Assembly (NCBI GenBank): GCA_914767715.1
Contig: OU612065.1
Span: 9,362,001 to 9,426,000, forward strand
Reading direction: 5' to 3'
Source: Membranipora membranacea
Lineage: Eukaryota > Bryozoa > Gymnolaemata > Cheilostomatida > Membraniporidae
DNA: 64,000 nucleotides
In this document: positions 47,101-60,545 of the stretch, in pieces
Layout of the letters: every line of letters begins with the position of its first letter
Numbering within the stretch: the stretch's first letter is position 1
Program-made: the position numbers and the translations under genes
Notes under the pieces: generated by a model
The model's input: only the letters and a program-made list of their open reading frames with translations
What the model was told of the DNA's origin: nothing
Databases searched by the model: none

Positions 47101-49661
47101 CACACAATGAGGATCATCAACTTCTAAAAAAGCAATCTCAGAAATTGAACAGAATAACCCTTTTAAGCAGCAACTTATTACACAAGAAGCACTCAATTTC
47201 TGTTATATTCCATATATTTATGTGTGGTCTGATATGTCATACCCTTCTTTGGCTTTATCTTAATTCTGTTCCACATTTTGGCACTGCGAAAAAAAAAAAG
47301 AGTTTGGCATGATCCCGAATCACCATCTGGGCTCACAATATGTATGCTGTGTGCAATACAGCTGGGTCAAGTTTAGAATAAGAATGTTATTAAGCAGGAT
47401 GCAGGAGGATTTCATGACATATACAATGTAAGCCAGAGAAGCGACCAAAAGATAAAGAATAAAACACTGATTTGTGATGAAATAAAAAACTTCGAAAACA
47501 TCACCTCCATAATAGACAAATACCAGATTCTCCATAGATGGGGTTAGTATCAGTAGTTCATATATACATACATCTCTTCATCACCAATCAGCTAATTTTA
47601 TTATGTAACTTTTTCCAGGACACATATCTGGTGTACATACTGAATGAACTGGCTGGTAACTCGTGTATTATTTTCTGTGCCACATGTGCTAACACACAAA
47701 GGGTATCACACATGCTCAGGAATCTTGGTTTGACTGCTATACCTCTAAACGGACAGATGGCTCAGGTGAGATGACCTTTATCTGGGGAAGTCAGCAGAAG
47801 CCCGGCTTCCTCCATTGTTAGAAAAGCGATACTATAGGACTTGATATGGGACACTGGAACTCATTGGTGATCATGGCGTGGAGTTGATTTTAAAGGACAA
47901 ACGCAGACACCCTAAATTTGATGCTCGTGCTGGTGCAAACCCTACCGGAAGATAAAACCAAGACAGTAGTACCATGATCATCGCACCGTAACCAGGTGAA
48001 TCGTAATCTCTGTTGATTCTTGTAGGCAAAGAGATTGGGGGCACTCAACAAATTCAAAGCAAAAGCCAGGTCCATTCTCATAGCAACTGATGTGGCTAGC
48101 AGGTAAGCAAACGCTAATCTGTGATGAGTGCAATGATATAATTGTGAAGATTTTTCATTCCTAATAGAGTAATGGTTTAGGTAGCTTGCTGCTCAACGTT
48201 AGCCTTTCTTGACAAGCTTTGTTGTGGGGGTGAACAACAAAGCCCCCCACTTCCACAACAAAGCTTGTCAAGTCAGGCTAGCTCAATATTTGCTTTGAGT
48301 TTGTCAACTAGCAACTGAATACATTATCAATCTCATCTTCAAATCAAAAGTTGAGTTGACTTCAGCTAATTTCAACTGTATCACCCAAGGCAAAACATAT
48401 CCAAAATGAGCCTGATCGTGATGTTTCATATGTCTCATTCTCTGTAGAGGCCTGGATATCCCACATGTAGACGTTGTGATAAACTTTGACATCCCAACAC
48501 ATTCAAAGGACTACATCCACAGAGTAGGACGAACAGCCAGAGCCGGCCGAGCTGGAAAGTCCATTACTTTTGTAACGCAGTAAGTCGATCAAATTTTAAG
48601 AGAAAATGAATTTACTGTACATGTTTTTATCCCAGCCTGGCCATACTTTGAACAAAGTTAAACCAGGTTACTTATTAAAAGCCAACCAAAAATTTTAGCT
48701 ATACTTGAATATACCATTATAAAGCTACTTCAGACTGCAATCTGTTACATTATCAACGGTCTTGGCTTCAAATTTTGACAAAAATAATTTAAAAAAACAT
48801 CTCAATTGTATTTCACAATTCTTTACTAAAAAAGGGTTACAATGGCTTACACAGTCTGATAAAATCTGATTCTAAGATATTCTCTTCTGCTTAGATACGA
48901 TGTCGAGCTGTTCCAGAGAATTGAGCAGTTAACGGGCAAGAAGATGCCACAGTTCCAGACGGAAGAGGAGGAGGTGATGCAACTACAAGAGAGAGTATCT
49001 GAAGCTCAGAGAATGGCTGCTCAGGTAAATATTCCATCTTTCCTAATAGGAAAGACCATCACCCTCAACACGCAAATAGTTTCACTCATATTGATATTCA
49101 TTCTTGCCACAATGGAAATTCTGAGTGCCAAGCCTCTTACTTCTCATGCAGTCATGATTGCAAAGTTCCATCACCTTTCTGGGCTAATAAAAGCTATTGA
49201 CACATTGTACATGAGTTCGAACTCTTCAAGTATGACACGATGAATTTTCTAATCATTACACTTTGAATAAGAATTTTCTAGTCATAAATTAGAAATATGA
49301 CATTCTATTTTTGTGGCTGCTCTCCTTGATGCTGACGCAACATCATTAAAAATAAATCAAGCTTGGTATGAGATCACACAGATCACTCACATTGATCACC
49401 ACGATGACAATACTGCCCTCACTTCATGTGAGGTCTGACAGATCAGCGCAAATAACCAAAAATATTCCCACGGTACTGGGAATACAAATGGTACAGAAAG
49501 TACAATGTCAGATATTTAATTGCGTTGACATGTTGCAGGCGGTCAGAGAGGAGACGAAGTCTAAATCTAAGCGAGGAGCTGATGCCGACAGCGACACTGA
49601 GGAGGCATCATCCAGTGTCAGAAAGAGAATCAAAAAGGGGAAGAAAGGCAAATCCCACTAA
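44106..49661 (+). CDS. DDX47: DEAD-box RNA helicase DDX47 (Rrp3), first exon not located
   Basis: DDX47 (yeast Rrp3) is an ATP-dependent nucleolar RNA helicase for 18S pre-rRNA processing. Eleven exons join in phase: 44106-44199, 44456-44644, 44953-45024, 45349-45419, 45791-46027, 47619-47765, 48026-48102, 48448-48579, 48895-49024 and 49539-49661, with the 1.6 kb intron after 46027 the largest. (That is ten listed segments; an eleventh, the first coding exon, is missing.) Motifs: Walker [16 protein letters not shown], Ia [29 protein letters not shown] in [16 protein letters not shown] in [49 protein letters not shown]. The tail is Lys/Arg-rich ([12 protein letters not shown]). In human the preceding exon ends TFKDLG; nothing comparable is visible at 43890-44105. 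Confidence 0.95.
48200..48280. repeat. Hairpin-family copy in a DDX47 intron
   Basis: TAGCCTTTCTTGACAAGC on the left pairs with GCTTGTCAAGTCAGGCTA on the right. The inner part adds a G-run/C-run pair (GTGGGGG ... CCCCCCAC), giving a longer stem than the 37585 copy. Confidence 0.85.
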
Positions 49662-50275
49662 CATGTGCACATAATTGTCCTTTGAGAAATATCATATTCT
49701 TATCATATATTTCCGTCATATGTCGTATATGAATGTCATGTGTTTCTAAAGAATCTAAAATTATATCCGGAAAGCTCTCGAATGAGGAAGATGTGGCAGA
49801 ATTAGTAATTATTAATATAATTATCAATATGAGTTAGTGAGTATCTTTTGACAGTCGATCTGTGGCCTTTTTTCTATCATCTGACTCTTTGACCAAGAAT
49901 CATAGATGTTACTTCCGTCAAGTGAATTTCTATTCATTCCGAAAGTAAACAGATACAACCTGTCTTTAAAGATAGACAACTACCCAGTTAAGAGAAATCA
50001 TCTTACTATCATGAAATCACTCATCATTGATCATTAGAGATGAGTTTGATATCTAAACCTGGCTGTTATCTACGTATGTCAATCCTTTCATTCAAGTTTT
50101 GCTAGGCTAGGTCTATCATAATGAGTTGAGGACAATTCTGAGGTCAGTACATAGAAACTGCAGTGTACAGACATACATATCAAACGACTGTAATCACCAT
50201 CAGATCACAAAGTAGAATATATCCTAACTCTGTGATCAGATCTCGATGTCATCATTCATGTTTTGAAAAAACAAG

Positions 50276-50404
50276 GCTGGCTTCATGCTCCTTGGGCCAG
50301 AAATGAGGTGGCTGTACTATAGAAGGCTTGAAAACAGTACATGATGTCCGGTTTCTAGCAGCAGTGAAATGTGTTGCGCAGTGGCGTGTGCACCACTGTA
50401 TGTT
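50276..50404 (+). repeat. Dispersed repeat, copy 2
   Basis: About 70% similar to 19977-20105, same orientation, sharing GGCTTCATGCT, GTTTCTAGC and a TGTTG(C/T)GCAGTGG stretch. It lies in the gap downstream of DDX47. Confidence 0.5.
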
Positions 50405-50578
50405 TTATCCCATCATATGAATTCAGAGATAGTTGACATAATCTACCTCAAATTGAAAATAAACCTAAATAGCGTCACACTCAATTGAGCGTTGGCCTCA
50501 GTGTCAGCTTCCCTCTTCAGCCTGGCTTCAGAGCTCATATCATATTTATATCCCTAGAAAAAACAAATGGTTCTCCGA

Positions 50579-50615
50579 GCATTAGCATAGCATTAGCATA
50601 GCATTAGCATTAGCA
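50579..50615. repeat. 11 bp tandem repeat
   Basis: GCATTAGCATA is repeated about three times, with a shortened final unit. Confidence 0.9.
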
Positions 50616-53600
50616 ACACAGCATATTAGTATACAAATTAGAATTCCTTGACGCATTGTAAAATATCTCAAACTATGTGGCAACAAGGTGTGAGTCGGAG
50701 GATATGGTGATACCAGTCCCTTCCTATCTGGTATCCATGTATTTTCCATCAGATACCAGCTGGTATATCGGTTTTATTCTGATTGCTATCTCGACCATAA
50801 ATTATATCTCAAGATCGGAGAGTCTGAAATTTTACCGAGATACACCAGAATGGTGTAATGGTAGGATTTGTGTTTCTCAACTTACCTTGTACCGGGATGT
50901 GCTCTGTGGTGTGATGTACCAACAAAAACAAACTAATTGGTCATGTGACAAGGCTAATCTTACCAATCACCTCAGGATTTTTAGACTATTGCCTTGTGGG
51001 TGTGTAATTGATGCAAAATAGGTATTATTATCTTGCTTGGTGGTTGCCTATTGGATAAAATTCCCATGTCATCCATACATCACAACTAGCAAACTTCAGC
51101 CCAAACCTTTGGTGGGAGTTGATATTTTCGTTTAACTTGCAAGAAAAGACAACTCATACTAGTACCACTGTGCGAACAACAGCCTTGGAATCCTGGCCGA
51201 TAAAGAAATCTCACAAAACATCATACGCCACATCATTGCCACATTGCTCTAACGGTGAAAGCAAATTTAAAGAAATGATGTCCTATCGCATACATTCATA
51301 AAATGGCATTGGTGTTGTCCAGTTTAGATATCATATATATTTTAAGTGAGTAATCACTATGACCATCATGCATGATTATGATAATAAATTATTGAAACAA
51401 AAGCTCCAAGACATCAAAAATAATTCATGAAGTGGTTAGCACTGGGTGTAGCCTTTATAGTATCCATAAAAGAAAGTGTTACCGCATCACTTTTCAATGG
51501 GATGAGTTGGCACGGCTGATATAGGTTTAATTTCTCCAAGGAGTTGGTTTCACATAGTTTTCATCCCTGAGTAGTAGGCAAAAAGGATCTCTTCACTTTT
51601 ATCATTACTCTGATTATGTACGAACTCCTGAATGACTTGTGCCAGCAAAATGAACTGTTCAGATCATTAGAAATAGGTTTGGTCAGGACAATGAATATGT
51701 ATATAGACTGTAGTAGGGAGGTGAGAGATGACAGGAGTGTTAACAATGATATCAATATAAATTGACTGCTTTATATTCTTCAATATTATCACCTATTCAA
51801 ACTGTGAGTTATTTCCTCACACAAAATGAGAAGGCAACTCACACTCTTTTGCTTAGCCAAGTCCCTCAACATTCAAAAGTATGTCATGCACAGGGTATAA
51901 GATGCTTTATTCACTTGGATGTGCTCCACTTTGCTTGCTTGGGACTGCTCTTGTTCATACTTAAGCCTGCCAACGTATGGAAAATTGTACCGATAAGTAT
52001 GCCCTTTGACCATTTCACAGTATGCCTTAGTACTTTTACACACTCTAGGGTGGAGTTTTCCAATGTTGCCTAGATGCTGCAATTTTTTTTCAAAGTTATG
52101 TACACTTCAATTATGTAGTAAACTTATAATTAACTTTCTAATGTAGTGATGTATTGTTCATGGAGGGATGCATCATATAAAGCAGCAAATCTGCAGGGTC
52201 CACGTTATCCAATGATTTTTTTTGTAAGTGGGACATAATTTTGCTGGAAAGGAGTACAGGGTGTCTCTTATCATGACACTACGTTGTTGGCTCGTTGAAG
52301 TTGCATAACCTATGGTTGGATGCACCAGGGAACCATGATCATGTTCCCTGAGATAGAGAAGGAAAGACTGCTTGACTTTTCCCATGGGTTTATTTCTTCG
52401 AATCACATTTTGCAAAAATCTTTTGCTATGGTTTTTACTTAGATGAACAAAACGCTCTTGAACAAAGTTTTTATGATCAAAGTTTTGAAGCTACAAAAGA
52501 AGTGGAGCAAGAGAAAAAATTTTAATAAGAAAAATGAAACTCAGCTTTGCCCTTTCTCTATGTAAGTCCATAATATACATCTCACCATACCATGCTGACA
52601 GCACACAAGTCTAATTTAAATTCTCACAAAACATGGACATGTAACTGAAAACAAGACCCTTACCACCTTTCCATACATAAGGCTGCAATTTTGTCTTGTT
52701 GAAAACAACTTCTTACCCAAAATCCTGGGCATGACAAAATATGAAACAAAACAAAAAAATTTAAAAAGAATAATAACTTAGCTGGATACTAACAGCTCCA
52801 ACTATTAGGTCAAAACAAGATATACTAAACAGGATTAGTCCCTGGAGTTGCCTCTTTGCTTGATGTCGAGGTTTGCGAAAATTAAAGACATTCACCACAG
52901 CTTGCTATTTGGAATGTCTCCAGTGTGCTATAACAAGGCAAACATACCGTTAAACAAAGATTGGTATGTATAAAACAAGATGCTTTGTGTAGATGCAACC
53001 AAAACAGAACATTACCATACTATGGTCTCACCAATGGATTTTGCTAGCTCATTGGTATGACTATGGGAGTGATTGCGAGTATACCAATGCTTGACAACAT
53101 GAAGAAAAGAGCACAACAGATTGTTGCAGAGGTTGACAACCATTAGAGCCTCTCAGGGTGTGGGAAAAAAACAAAAATATGCAACAACTTTTTTTTATCA
53201 AGAATGCTTCACAAATATACAAAAATCTTCTCATGTGAGCAAATGATCCAATGTTTTCAGGACAAAAATTAATACGAAAGTGAATTATGGTATCATGATA
53301 CTTACAAAAATACTACACCGTTTGACACTATTAACTGTAATACTCTATTATATCCACAATAACTCTGTAGTGTCTACTAACTCTTTCATTGATTGAATAA
53401 ACAAGGGCAGGGCTGGCACTTTAGTAGAGGCAGAGTTTCGATTTGCAGGTTTCTTCTCTGTGTGGTGTATCTGAACTACTGTTTCCAGGTTAAACATTGC
53501 TGTACAAAGCTAACTAAGCAAAAATAGAATATACATCCAAATATTTACAGCAGTGTTATCCCAATATGTCGATGACTTAAGCTTCCCATACTAGTTTGGT

Positions 53601-54319
53601 CATAGGTTCATATCAGCGACTTTCACAGTGACATTTCTCAGCTAGCTTCTTATTAGTACATGTCAGTGACAGCTGTGCTAACTTCTACAGTACGTAAGTC
53701 ATCACATGGCTCATAATTGGTACGACATGCCTGAACTTACATCATATTGCAACGTCATATATGCATTTCTAGCTGAATAGTTAGTTAGTTTGATCTGGGC
53801 AGCTCGGCTAGATACCTCACCTTACCATCTAAAAATACAAATTGCAGATGTCACTAAAACAATATCAACATACTGAGCTTTGGAAGTCACTTCAAAATAG
53901 GGCAATATTAATCTGCAACATCTGCTTAGGATTAAATTCATACTAAATGTGGGGGCGCTGATCTGCAAATAACTTACTGCAACACATTAACAATATGTCT
54001 CTCCAATGAGTCGAGCAGTCACAGGCAAGTGACCAGCCCAGCAAATTGGATGCTTAATTAACATCGCTCCTGTTGATAATATTAGAATCAAGAGTTCCAA
54101 TCCTTAGGTTTTTAGGACATTCAAACATGGTTTATGATGTTTAAAAACAAGCTATTCAAAAAAGGGATAAAAAGGGATATTTAGATGATTGATTTTGACA
54201 AGACAGTTGCCATATCACTCAAACGCCATGCAAAATACACCATTGCCCTATGAGAGTAGTCACATTATATAATCCACTCTGAGACAAAGATTACATAATA
54301 ACATAATCTGTTAACTTAC

Positions 54320-57300
54320 TCTGTCTGTGTCTCTGTTGTAATACAAAATCCCATTCTGTAAAATAAAAGGTTACGACTAAACATCCACCCAGTAACATGC
54401 AATTTACGCTTGATTCGCATTATCCTCAACAAATTTATCAAGTGATGTTCACCAAGTAGCACTTTCAACCTCTCTTCTCGCAATCATCATGTCATTGCTC
54501 AATACTGATATTGAAATCATAGATAGACTTGATAAGTAACCCCGGGTTAGCAGGGACAGCTTTTTTCACTAAATAAGTGTATCAGCAGGTTGTGATCAAA
54601 CAACACATGGCAGTACTACATCATTGAGAGTCGAGACCATACTCAATCTAGTGGCTCTGGGATATAATCTTAATACATAGTTGATGTTGATATGATGCAG
54701 TGTAGTATGCAATGAGAAAATATTGACCAAATGAGACATCACCCACCTTTCTTGAGCATCTTGATGGTGGCCAGTACATCAAATCCATCACAGTTGCCAA
54801 CCTCTAACTTGATACCATCAGCAGAGCGTATTGGTTTATGATTGTATTCCATAGACATGATTTTGTGTAGAATATTAGCGGCCACTGTGACTGAAGCACC
54901 GGTTGTATCACCTGCCTGTCTCGAGGGATTACCCTTAGCCTTGACACCAGTAACAAACTGGTCATTAGTTGGGTATTGAGCTGACGATTGAGCTAATGAT
55001 GTTTGGTCTATAGAAGACAATGGCTCATCCTTGGTAGGCAGAATGGTGATACTTTTGGATGGTAGTGGATATGACATGGACATAGAAATATTTGTTTGAC
55101 TATCAATATTTTGAGCAGAAGCACCTGTGGATGGAAGGCCATCATCACTATTAAACCCAAAGGTAATGTCAATGACGTCTCGAGGACTAGCTAGACTAGA
55201 TGGCATACCTGAAGGTCTGTCTAGAAATTGCACACCTTTAGTTGAGCACCCTTTTGTAGAGGAAAGTGTACGCATGAACTTGGAAGATACTGCAGCTGGA
55301 CTATTAGCCGAAGGTTTAGTTGGTCTTGGCACCTGTTTTTTTGGGTTCGATAAGCTATATACACCAAATCCTTCAGTATAGCTTTGAGACAGGATATGCT
55401 GAACTTTTTGGTTTGATTGTGGATCTGTGCTGGAAGTGACAGTACCAAATTCTATACTCATGCAACTGTTTGTAGAGCCAGACATGACATCATCCTCAGT
55501 TTTTGTCTGCTCTTGATTTATTATAGTTTCGCAGTTCTTTGGATTAGCTGTACCAGCATCTGTGCTGGTTGAGGAAACATCTTCCAGATTGTTTGACACG
55601 CTCTGATCTTCTGCTGCTGAGGGTATAGTTACAGGGATTTTTGATGCGAGATCTGGGAACTGTTGATCAGATTGATAGGCAGTGAAATCTGGAGTTACCC
55701 TCTCCCTAGGAGTAGCGGATTCTGCTGTTTTTGCCTGACGTGGTGTGGTCGATTCTGAGTTTGCTTTTGTTGGTGTAGTTATGTTGGGTTTGGCAGCAAT
55801 TTTCGCCCAAGAAGGACCGGTAGCATAAGGTTGAGATGATACAGAGTCTTTGTCATCATCTGTTGCTGAGGTCGATTCGTTGTGCTGGGATAGCTTTACA
55901 TCACCGTTTGGAGGCTGTGGTCCGAGTGCTGGGAAAGAGTTAATACTCAAGTCAACATCATTGCCCGGTTTAGTATGAGACGGACTAGGCTTAGTTACAT
56001 CTTGATCTTTACTGACAACACCTTGGATGGCTGGACTAGGTCTGATATTGTTGCGAGGTATCTGAGGACGATCGGGATGATAGTTAGACATCTTATTGTT
56101 CCGCTCTAAGGCGCCACCATTAGTTACAGATTTGGTGGGAGCCTTTTTCTTCCTGTGGAGCACCTCTGTGAAGTCACTCTCAGTGTTTACAACACTGTTA
56201 TCATTAAATTCACTAGTGTCAGCTAGGTAGTCATATCCATTTGTCAACAGAGTAGAGTTAGGTTTGGTAGATTTTACTGGCTGCAGTTTAGATTGCTCTT
56301 TTCTAACGGGGTTACCTCCATTTTGAATGGGACTGTCAATGTTATCTTCAGAGTCGCTGCTTGTGGATGATGGTCCCTCAGCCTTACCATTCAAAACAAC
56401 AGTTTTATTTCCAGATTTCTGTTTTGATGATAATTTCTTTTTGAGCTTCTTTTTCTGGACATTTTGAGGCGCAGTAGCATCAGTACTATTTTTTTCGCCC
56501 ACAAAGTCCAGGATCTCACTGATTTCTTTAAGCTGCACATGATCGCTCATTTCCTCAGACATAGTCCAACCTGCTGCTTTCTTTGCTTTCTTCTTCTCAA
56601 TCTTTCGCTTTACTTCAAGAGTCTCTGGAGGGATCTGAAATTAATTAATGTTGAAGTAAAAGCTGCAATCCTTTATAACTCAAACTCATCCTAGTAGGCA
56701 CACTATGATACAAGCAACAGTAGTAAGCGAACTAACTAACCACAAGCAGCTATAGCGAGATCAGTATGCAAAGCTTCCACCTAACATTCCTCTCCCAGCA
56801 AGCAGCACAGCATACTGAGATGCAGCTAATAGCCAGTATGTGATTGATGATAAGCCTCATAAGAGTTATGATAATGCAGGACTTGCAATCATGATTGGTC
56901 TGATATAGGGCAGTTCAGCAATAATAAACTGTCTGATGGGATGTTATTGACATGTTGCTAGCAGTATTATTTGCTCATGATGATTGGATACCCAGCATCA
57001 TAAAGATTTCCCATCAGAATACTAAAATTATTATTCCCTACCCCATTATACGCCTTACTGGAATGTGTAAGTAACTCAAAACTAGCTCTACGCTTAGAAA
57101 GCTAATAAGCTTGTTCACTTATAGAACTACATGCTGCAAAAAGTGCTCTCATCAATCTGAAACTCTGATATGTCCCATCATTATCACTAGCTGTATTAAA
57201 TGCTACCCTGGATATATATATATATGATTACAAAGTATTACTTTCATTTACATCTTTTGAAGCGTAAAAAGGTAGTAGGTAGGCATAAAGTGGCATAGCT

Positions 57301-58774
57301 TTCTAGTCACTGTCGGTGCCGAGTTGGCAGACATCCTAACCAATAAATACTGCATGTTAAGGCTAGTATCAGGATCAGCATCGGGATTGTGTCGAACCAA
57401 AAATACCTCAATAACGATTGTCCTGAAAAACTGATATTAATGGTTCATAATTGACTCATCATCGTCATCCCCTTTTATCAGAAATCAACATCAAGGCTAT
57501 GTATGCAGTGCAGTAAGCATGCATGCTATGCCATACCCTAACATATATTGATGAATAATATGTTGACAACAAAGGCCTGTTTCAACATTTTGTCATTTAT
57601 TCACTTACCTGCTTAAAGATGAGGTTCTGTGGCACTCTGGGGTATTCGCCCTCACCAGCTAAAGCAAAAAATGGCACCTGTTGTAAATTGATTGCTGAGC
57701 ATAGGTTAACAAAGCCTGTCTTGGCAAGCTTTGCTTTGTCAAGCTTGTCGAGACTGGCCAACATTATTTGGATATTCACTGCTTGTTGATCTTTAAATGA
57801 TATGTTCCAATCAAATCATCATGAATAGGTTTTATCAGCTTGGATAGGTTTGGTGATCTCAACAGGAGGAGATCCATCTCCCACCCAGTAGGCTATCCTA
57901 GTCTAGAGTTAAATGTTGATGTCGCGATTGATCATATCTATCGCTATCTAGTTAGAGATCCCGGGTACGAATCTCGCTCTTGTCTTGAGGGATTTACCCT
58001 GTCTTCTCCCTACCCACATACCACAACAGTTTTATCAGCTTAATTCAACCCAAATACTCTCAAAAATTAACATATTCACACTGATAGATACTGATTCTAC
58101 TGACATCAAAGATGATGTGTGCTATCAGTAATAATCAGAATCATCTAGACGGATGTCAATCAGAACTGCTCTACCATACCACTAAAATCCCTTCACTTCA
58201 AGATAAAGTCAAGTCAAACTGGTAAATAATGAAGGAAGCAGGGAGTTTGGGACCAACCGAAGGATGGCACACCCAAATATTGGTGGGGCGTACCCTCATA
58301 AGAATCCAAGCAATATTTCTATCTAATTAGACAGAGTACATCTTAATACAATATGAACCATCAACAGCTCAGAAGAACAGTCCAAATAACACATAATACT
58401 AGCTTACATGGTCTGATGAAGGAAACGGGGGAGAGAAATCTTCTATTTGACAACGGATTGTCAGAGGTTTCTGTTGACTCCACACCATTTACAGCTGCTT
58501 CAAACCCTCCACTCGTTATGTAACCATTTTGATATACACTACTGCTGTTGATTACTGGGATTCGTGTACTACTGCCAGCGTGAGACCCCGTTGGCTTAAT
58601 CTCGACCGGCTCACATCCATTGTTAGCACCACTGGGTGGATATTCAGTCTCAACAGTAGTTTGGAGATTTGAGGGAGTGAGCACTCCATATTGCACGTTT
58701 TCGTCAGAGCCCTCAGCCCCGATATTGATATCCTCTTCATTTATTTGCTCAGGGTTAATTTTTACCGCAGTCAT
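54320..58774 (-). CDS. Unrecognised Ser/Thr/Pro-rich protein, 3' end uncertain
   Basis: Four minus-strand exons join in phase: 58774-58408 (start MTAVKINPEQINEEDI), 57658-57609 (GEGEYPRVPQNLIFKQ), 56634-54747 (1888 bp) and 54355-54320 (WDFVLQQRHRQ), about 780 residues so far. Skipping the last splice would end the protein at a stop at 54739-54741. I do not recognise the family. Visible features: a basic helical segment VKRKIEKKKAKKAAGWTM, a Lys-rich block KKKLKKKLSSKQK, and short hydrophobic motifs in disordered sequence (DFTEVLHRKKK, LSINSFPALG, GPSWAKIAAK, IDITFGF). The C-terminal ILHKIMSMEYNHKP and DVLATIKMLKK look helical. Motifs such as SFPALG and SWAKIA are seen in some RNA-associated scaffold proteins, a weak inference only. 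No membrane segment or signal peptide. Intron 1 holds a SINE-like insertion and a hairpin copy. Confidence 0.82.
57714..57759. repeat. Hairpin-family copy, degenerate
   Basis: GCCTGTCTTGGCAAGCTTTG faces CAAGCTTGTCGAGACTGGC, an imperfect palindrome of the family whose best copy is 37585-37637. It lies in intron 1 of the minus-strand gene at 54320-58774. Confidence 0.75.
57842..58028 (+). mobile_element. SINE-like insertion with 13 bp target-site duplication
   Basis: GTTTTATCAGCTT occurs exactly at 57829-57841 and 58029-58041, bracketing 187 bp. Inside is a B-box-like GGGTACGAATCTC (57962-57974) and weaker A-box-like sequence about 43 bp upstream, suggesting Pol III transcription from a tRNA-related head. 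A 13 bp duplication is typical of LINE-driven insertion. The strand is inferred from the B box. Confidence 0.65.
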
Positions 58775-59636
58775 TGTCTGGATTTAGCGAGTTGTTGAGA
58801 TGAGCCCTATCTGCTTTTTCTCCCGAGTGATACTAGTAGACCAATACAATGTATTATGACAGAATCATCTACCTACAAGAGTAATGATGATATATTTTGT
58901 CAAAAATCAAGATAAGCTATAAATGAATACAAATAATCAATCAACAGCAGTGAATGACAGGTGTTGGGATGAAGACTGACATTAAAGAGGGCAACGATTC
59001 CTAATTCATAATTACGAGAATCAGATTAGCCCTCAGACCCTGCTCAGACTCAATCACCTCCTTGAGATAATAAAGGTACATACAAATACGATTTTCACAA
59101 CACAGACAGGAAATTTATTTTTTCAGTCAACTAACGATATACCCCAACATACAGGACAATGAGGTATACCTATGATCTGGAATATATTCGATGATACATG
59201 GCCTAAACTTTTGTTATGAAAAAAAGCAAATCATGGCTCTTCTAACAAAGCTTGCAATACAATAAAGTTCGCCAAAACAGTAAGTTTCTCACTCATTGAG
59301 CTGGTTAGCTCTGTTGATTTTGATTTCACTCAATACCAGCGGGAGTCTGACAGCAGGTAGAATCAGACTCAGACAAGCCCACACATTACTTTTATACGGT
59401 GTGAACTATTAGCTGTAGTTGAATTTATTTTTCCCGGAACTAGCACGATTTCAAATAAAATTTGACACAACAATCCACTAACCCATACAACCATTGCGGA
59501 CTTCATCAATAAGGGCTGGGCAACATTAAATTGATTTACAGAGTAAGTAAGATTGCCAAAGTATTGCATTTGAGACACATGATGTGACATGCAACAATGC
59601 ATTTTATTTAATTAATTAATTTAATTTAATTAATAA
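58775..59636. other. Upstream region of the minus-strand gene, no gene seen
   Basis: It contains the presumed promoter and 5' untranslated region of the gene starting at 58774. No coding sequence is recognised. An AATTAATTAATTTAATTTAA tract at its right end abuts the LINE fragment. Confidence 0.45.
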
Positions 59637-60545
59637 ACATAACATCAAACCTCCGGAACTTAAACTTAAATTTAACAATCTCATTTTCAAACAATCTGAC
59701 AAAATTAAGTACTTAGGTGTGATTCTTGATAACAAAATAAATTTTAAATCTCATACCAGTAAAATTAAACAAAAACTTTATCCAATAGTCACCAACTTTC
59801 AAAGTAATAGAAAATTCCTGACACCTAAGTTAGCTAAGCTTTGGTACATTGGACTTATACATTCTAATCTGGAATACAGCTCTCCTGTTTTATTTATCAC
59901 AAACGACTATGTCAAAAAAGAATTTTTAAAAATTGAGAATAGATGTTTGAAAATTATAGACTATAACAGTTCTAAAGATAATACTCGAAAGACCTACAAC
60001 ATCCCTGTGTTAACTTTGCGTTTCGAATATTTGTATCTGCTGACGTTTTATAAAATTGTTAATAGTTTAGTCCCAATAATTGATACCAATCTGCTCCCCG
60101 AGAAATTAACTAGTGAAACTCGGCTTGCTAAAAGTTCTGGGTTTAGACTATCCTAGGAAAATTTTAGATTTGCCTTAGCTAATTTCGGTGCTCAGAAGTT
60201 TAACGAATTACCCAATCATGTTAAGCTGAGTCAATCCCTTGCTACATTCAAAAATGCCACTCGGAGCCACGTCCTCAAACTTCTCAATTAATGAGTCAGT
60301 TCTTATCATTTCATTTTAGCCTACTGCTACATTGTTCTAACTTTTCTTTTCCTAGCTTTTGTGTATTAACTTGTGTAATGTTTTACTGCTAATTAATGCC
60401 TGCGTGTACTTTGTAATTTTACCTGTCATTGTTCTTGATTTTTAGTTACATGTCTTTTTAATTCTACACCATATTTTTATCAATTTTTCTGTTTTCTGGG
60501 TACAAGTCCTAAGGACTTATTCTTCTCCAGAATAAACATGGAATA
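59637..60545 (+). mobile_element. 5'-truncated LINE, reverse-transcriptase C-terminus
   Basis: The frame is open from 59641 (PPELKLKFNNLIFKQSDK) through KYLGVILDNKINFKSH, LAKLWYIGLIHSNLEYSSPV and LRFEYLYLLTFYKIVNSL to a stop at 60154. Past that stop, FGAQKFNELPNHVKLSQSLA continues in register to about 60290. A 3' region ends AATAAACATGGAATATATAT near 60545. This is the thumb and C-terminus of a jockey/CR1-like LINE. Its codon composition is much more AT-rich than the LINEs at 3.1 and 28 kb, so it is a different family. It is dead by truncation. Confidence 0.85.

Larger units (their letters stand above)
49662..54319. other. 4.6 kb without a recognised gene
   Basis: The left part is presumably DDX47 3' untranslated sequence. 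Further in are the second copy of a dispersed repeat (50276-50404) and an 11 bp tandem repeat (50579-50615). A candidate 8 nt exon of the minus-strand gene (ATGGTAAG, 53828-53821) fits in phase but is too short to accept. Otherwise nothing is seen. Confidence 0.45.

Noticed and set aside
47067-47312. Open frame inside the long DDX47 intron as an alternative exon
   Set aside because: No helicase similarity, and the flanking exons 45791-46027 and 47619-47765 already join in phase.
53821-53828. An 8 nt terminal exon (ATGGTAAG) of the minus-strand gene
   Set aside because: It fits in phase, but such a short match with flanking AG and GT is likely by chance.
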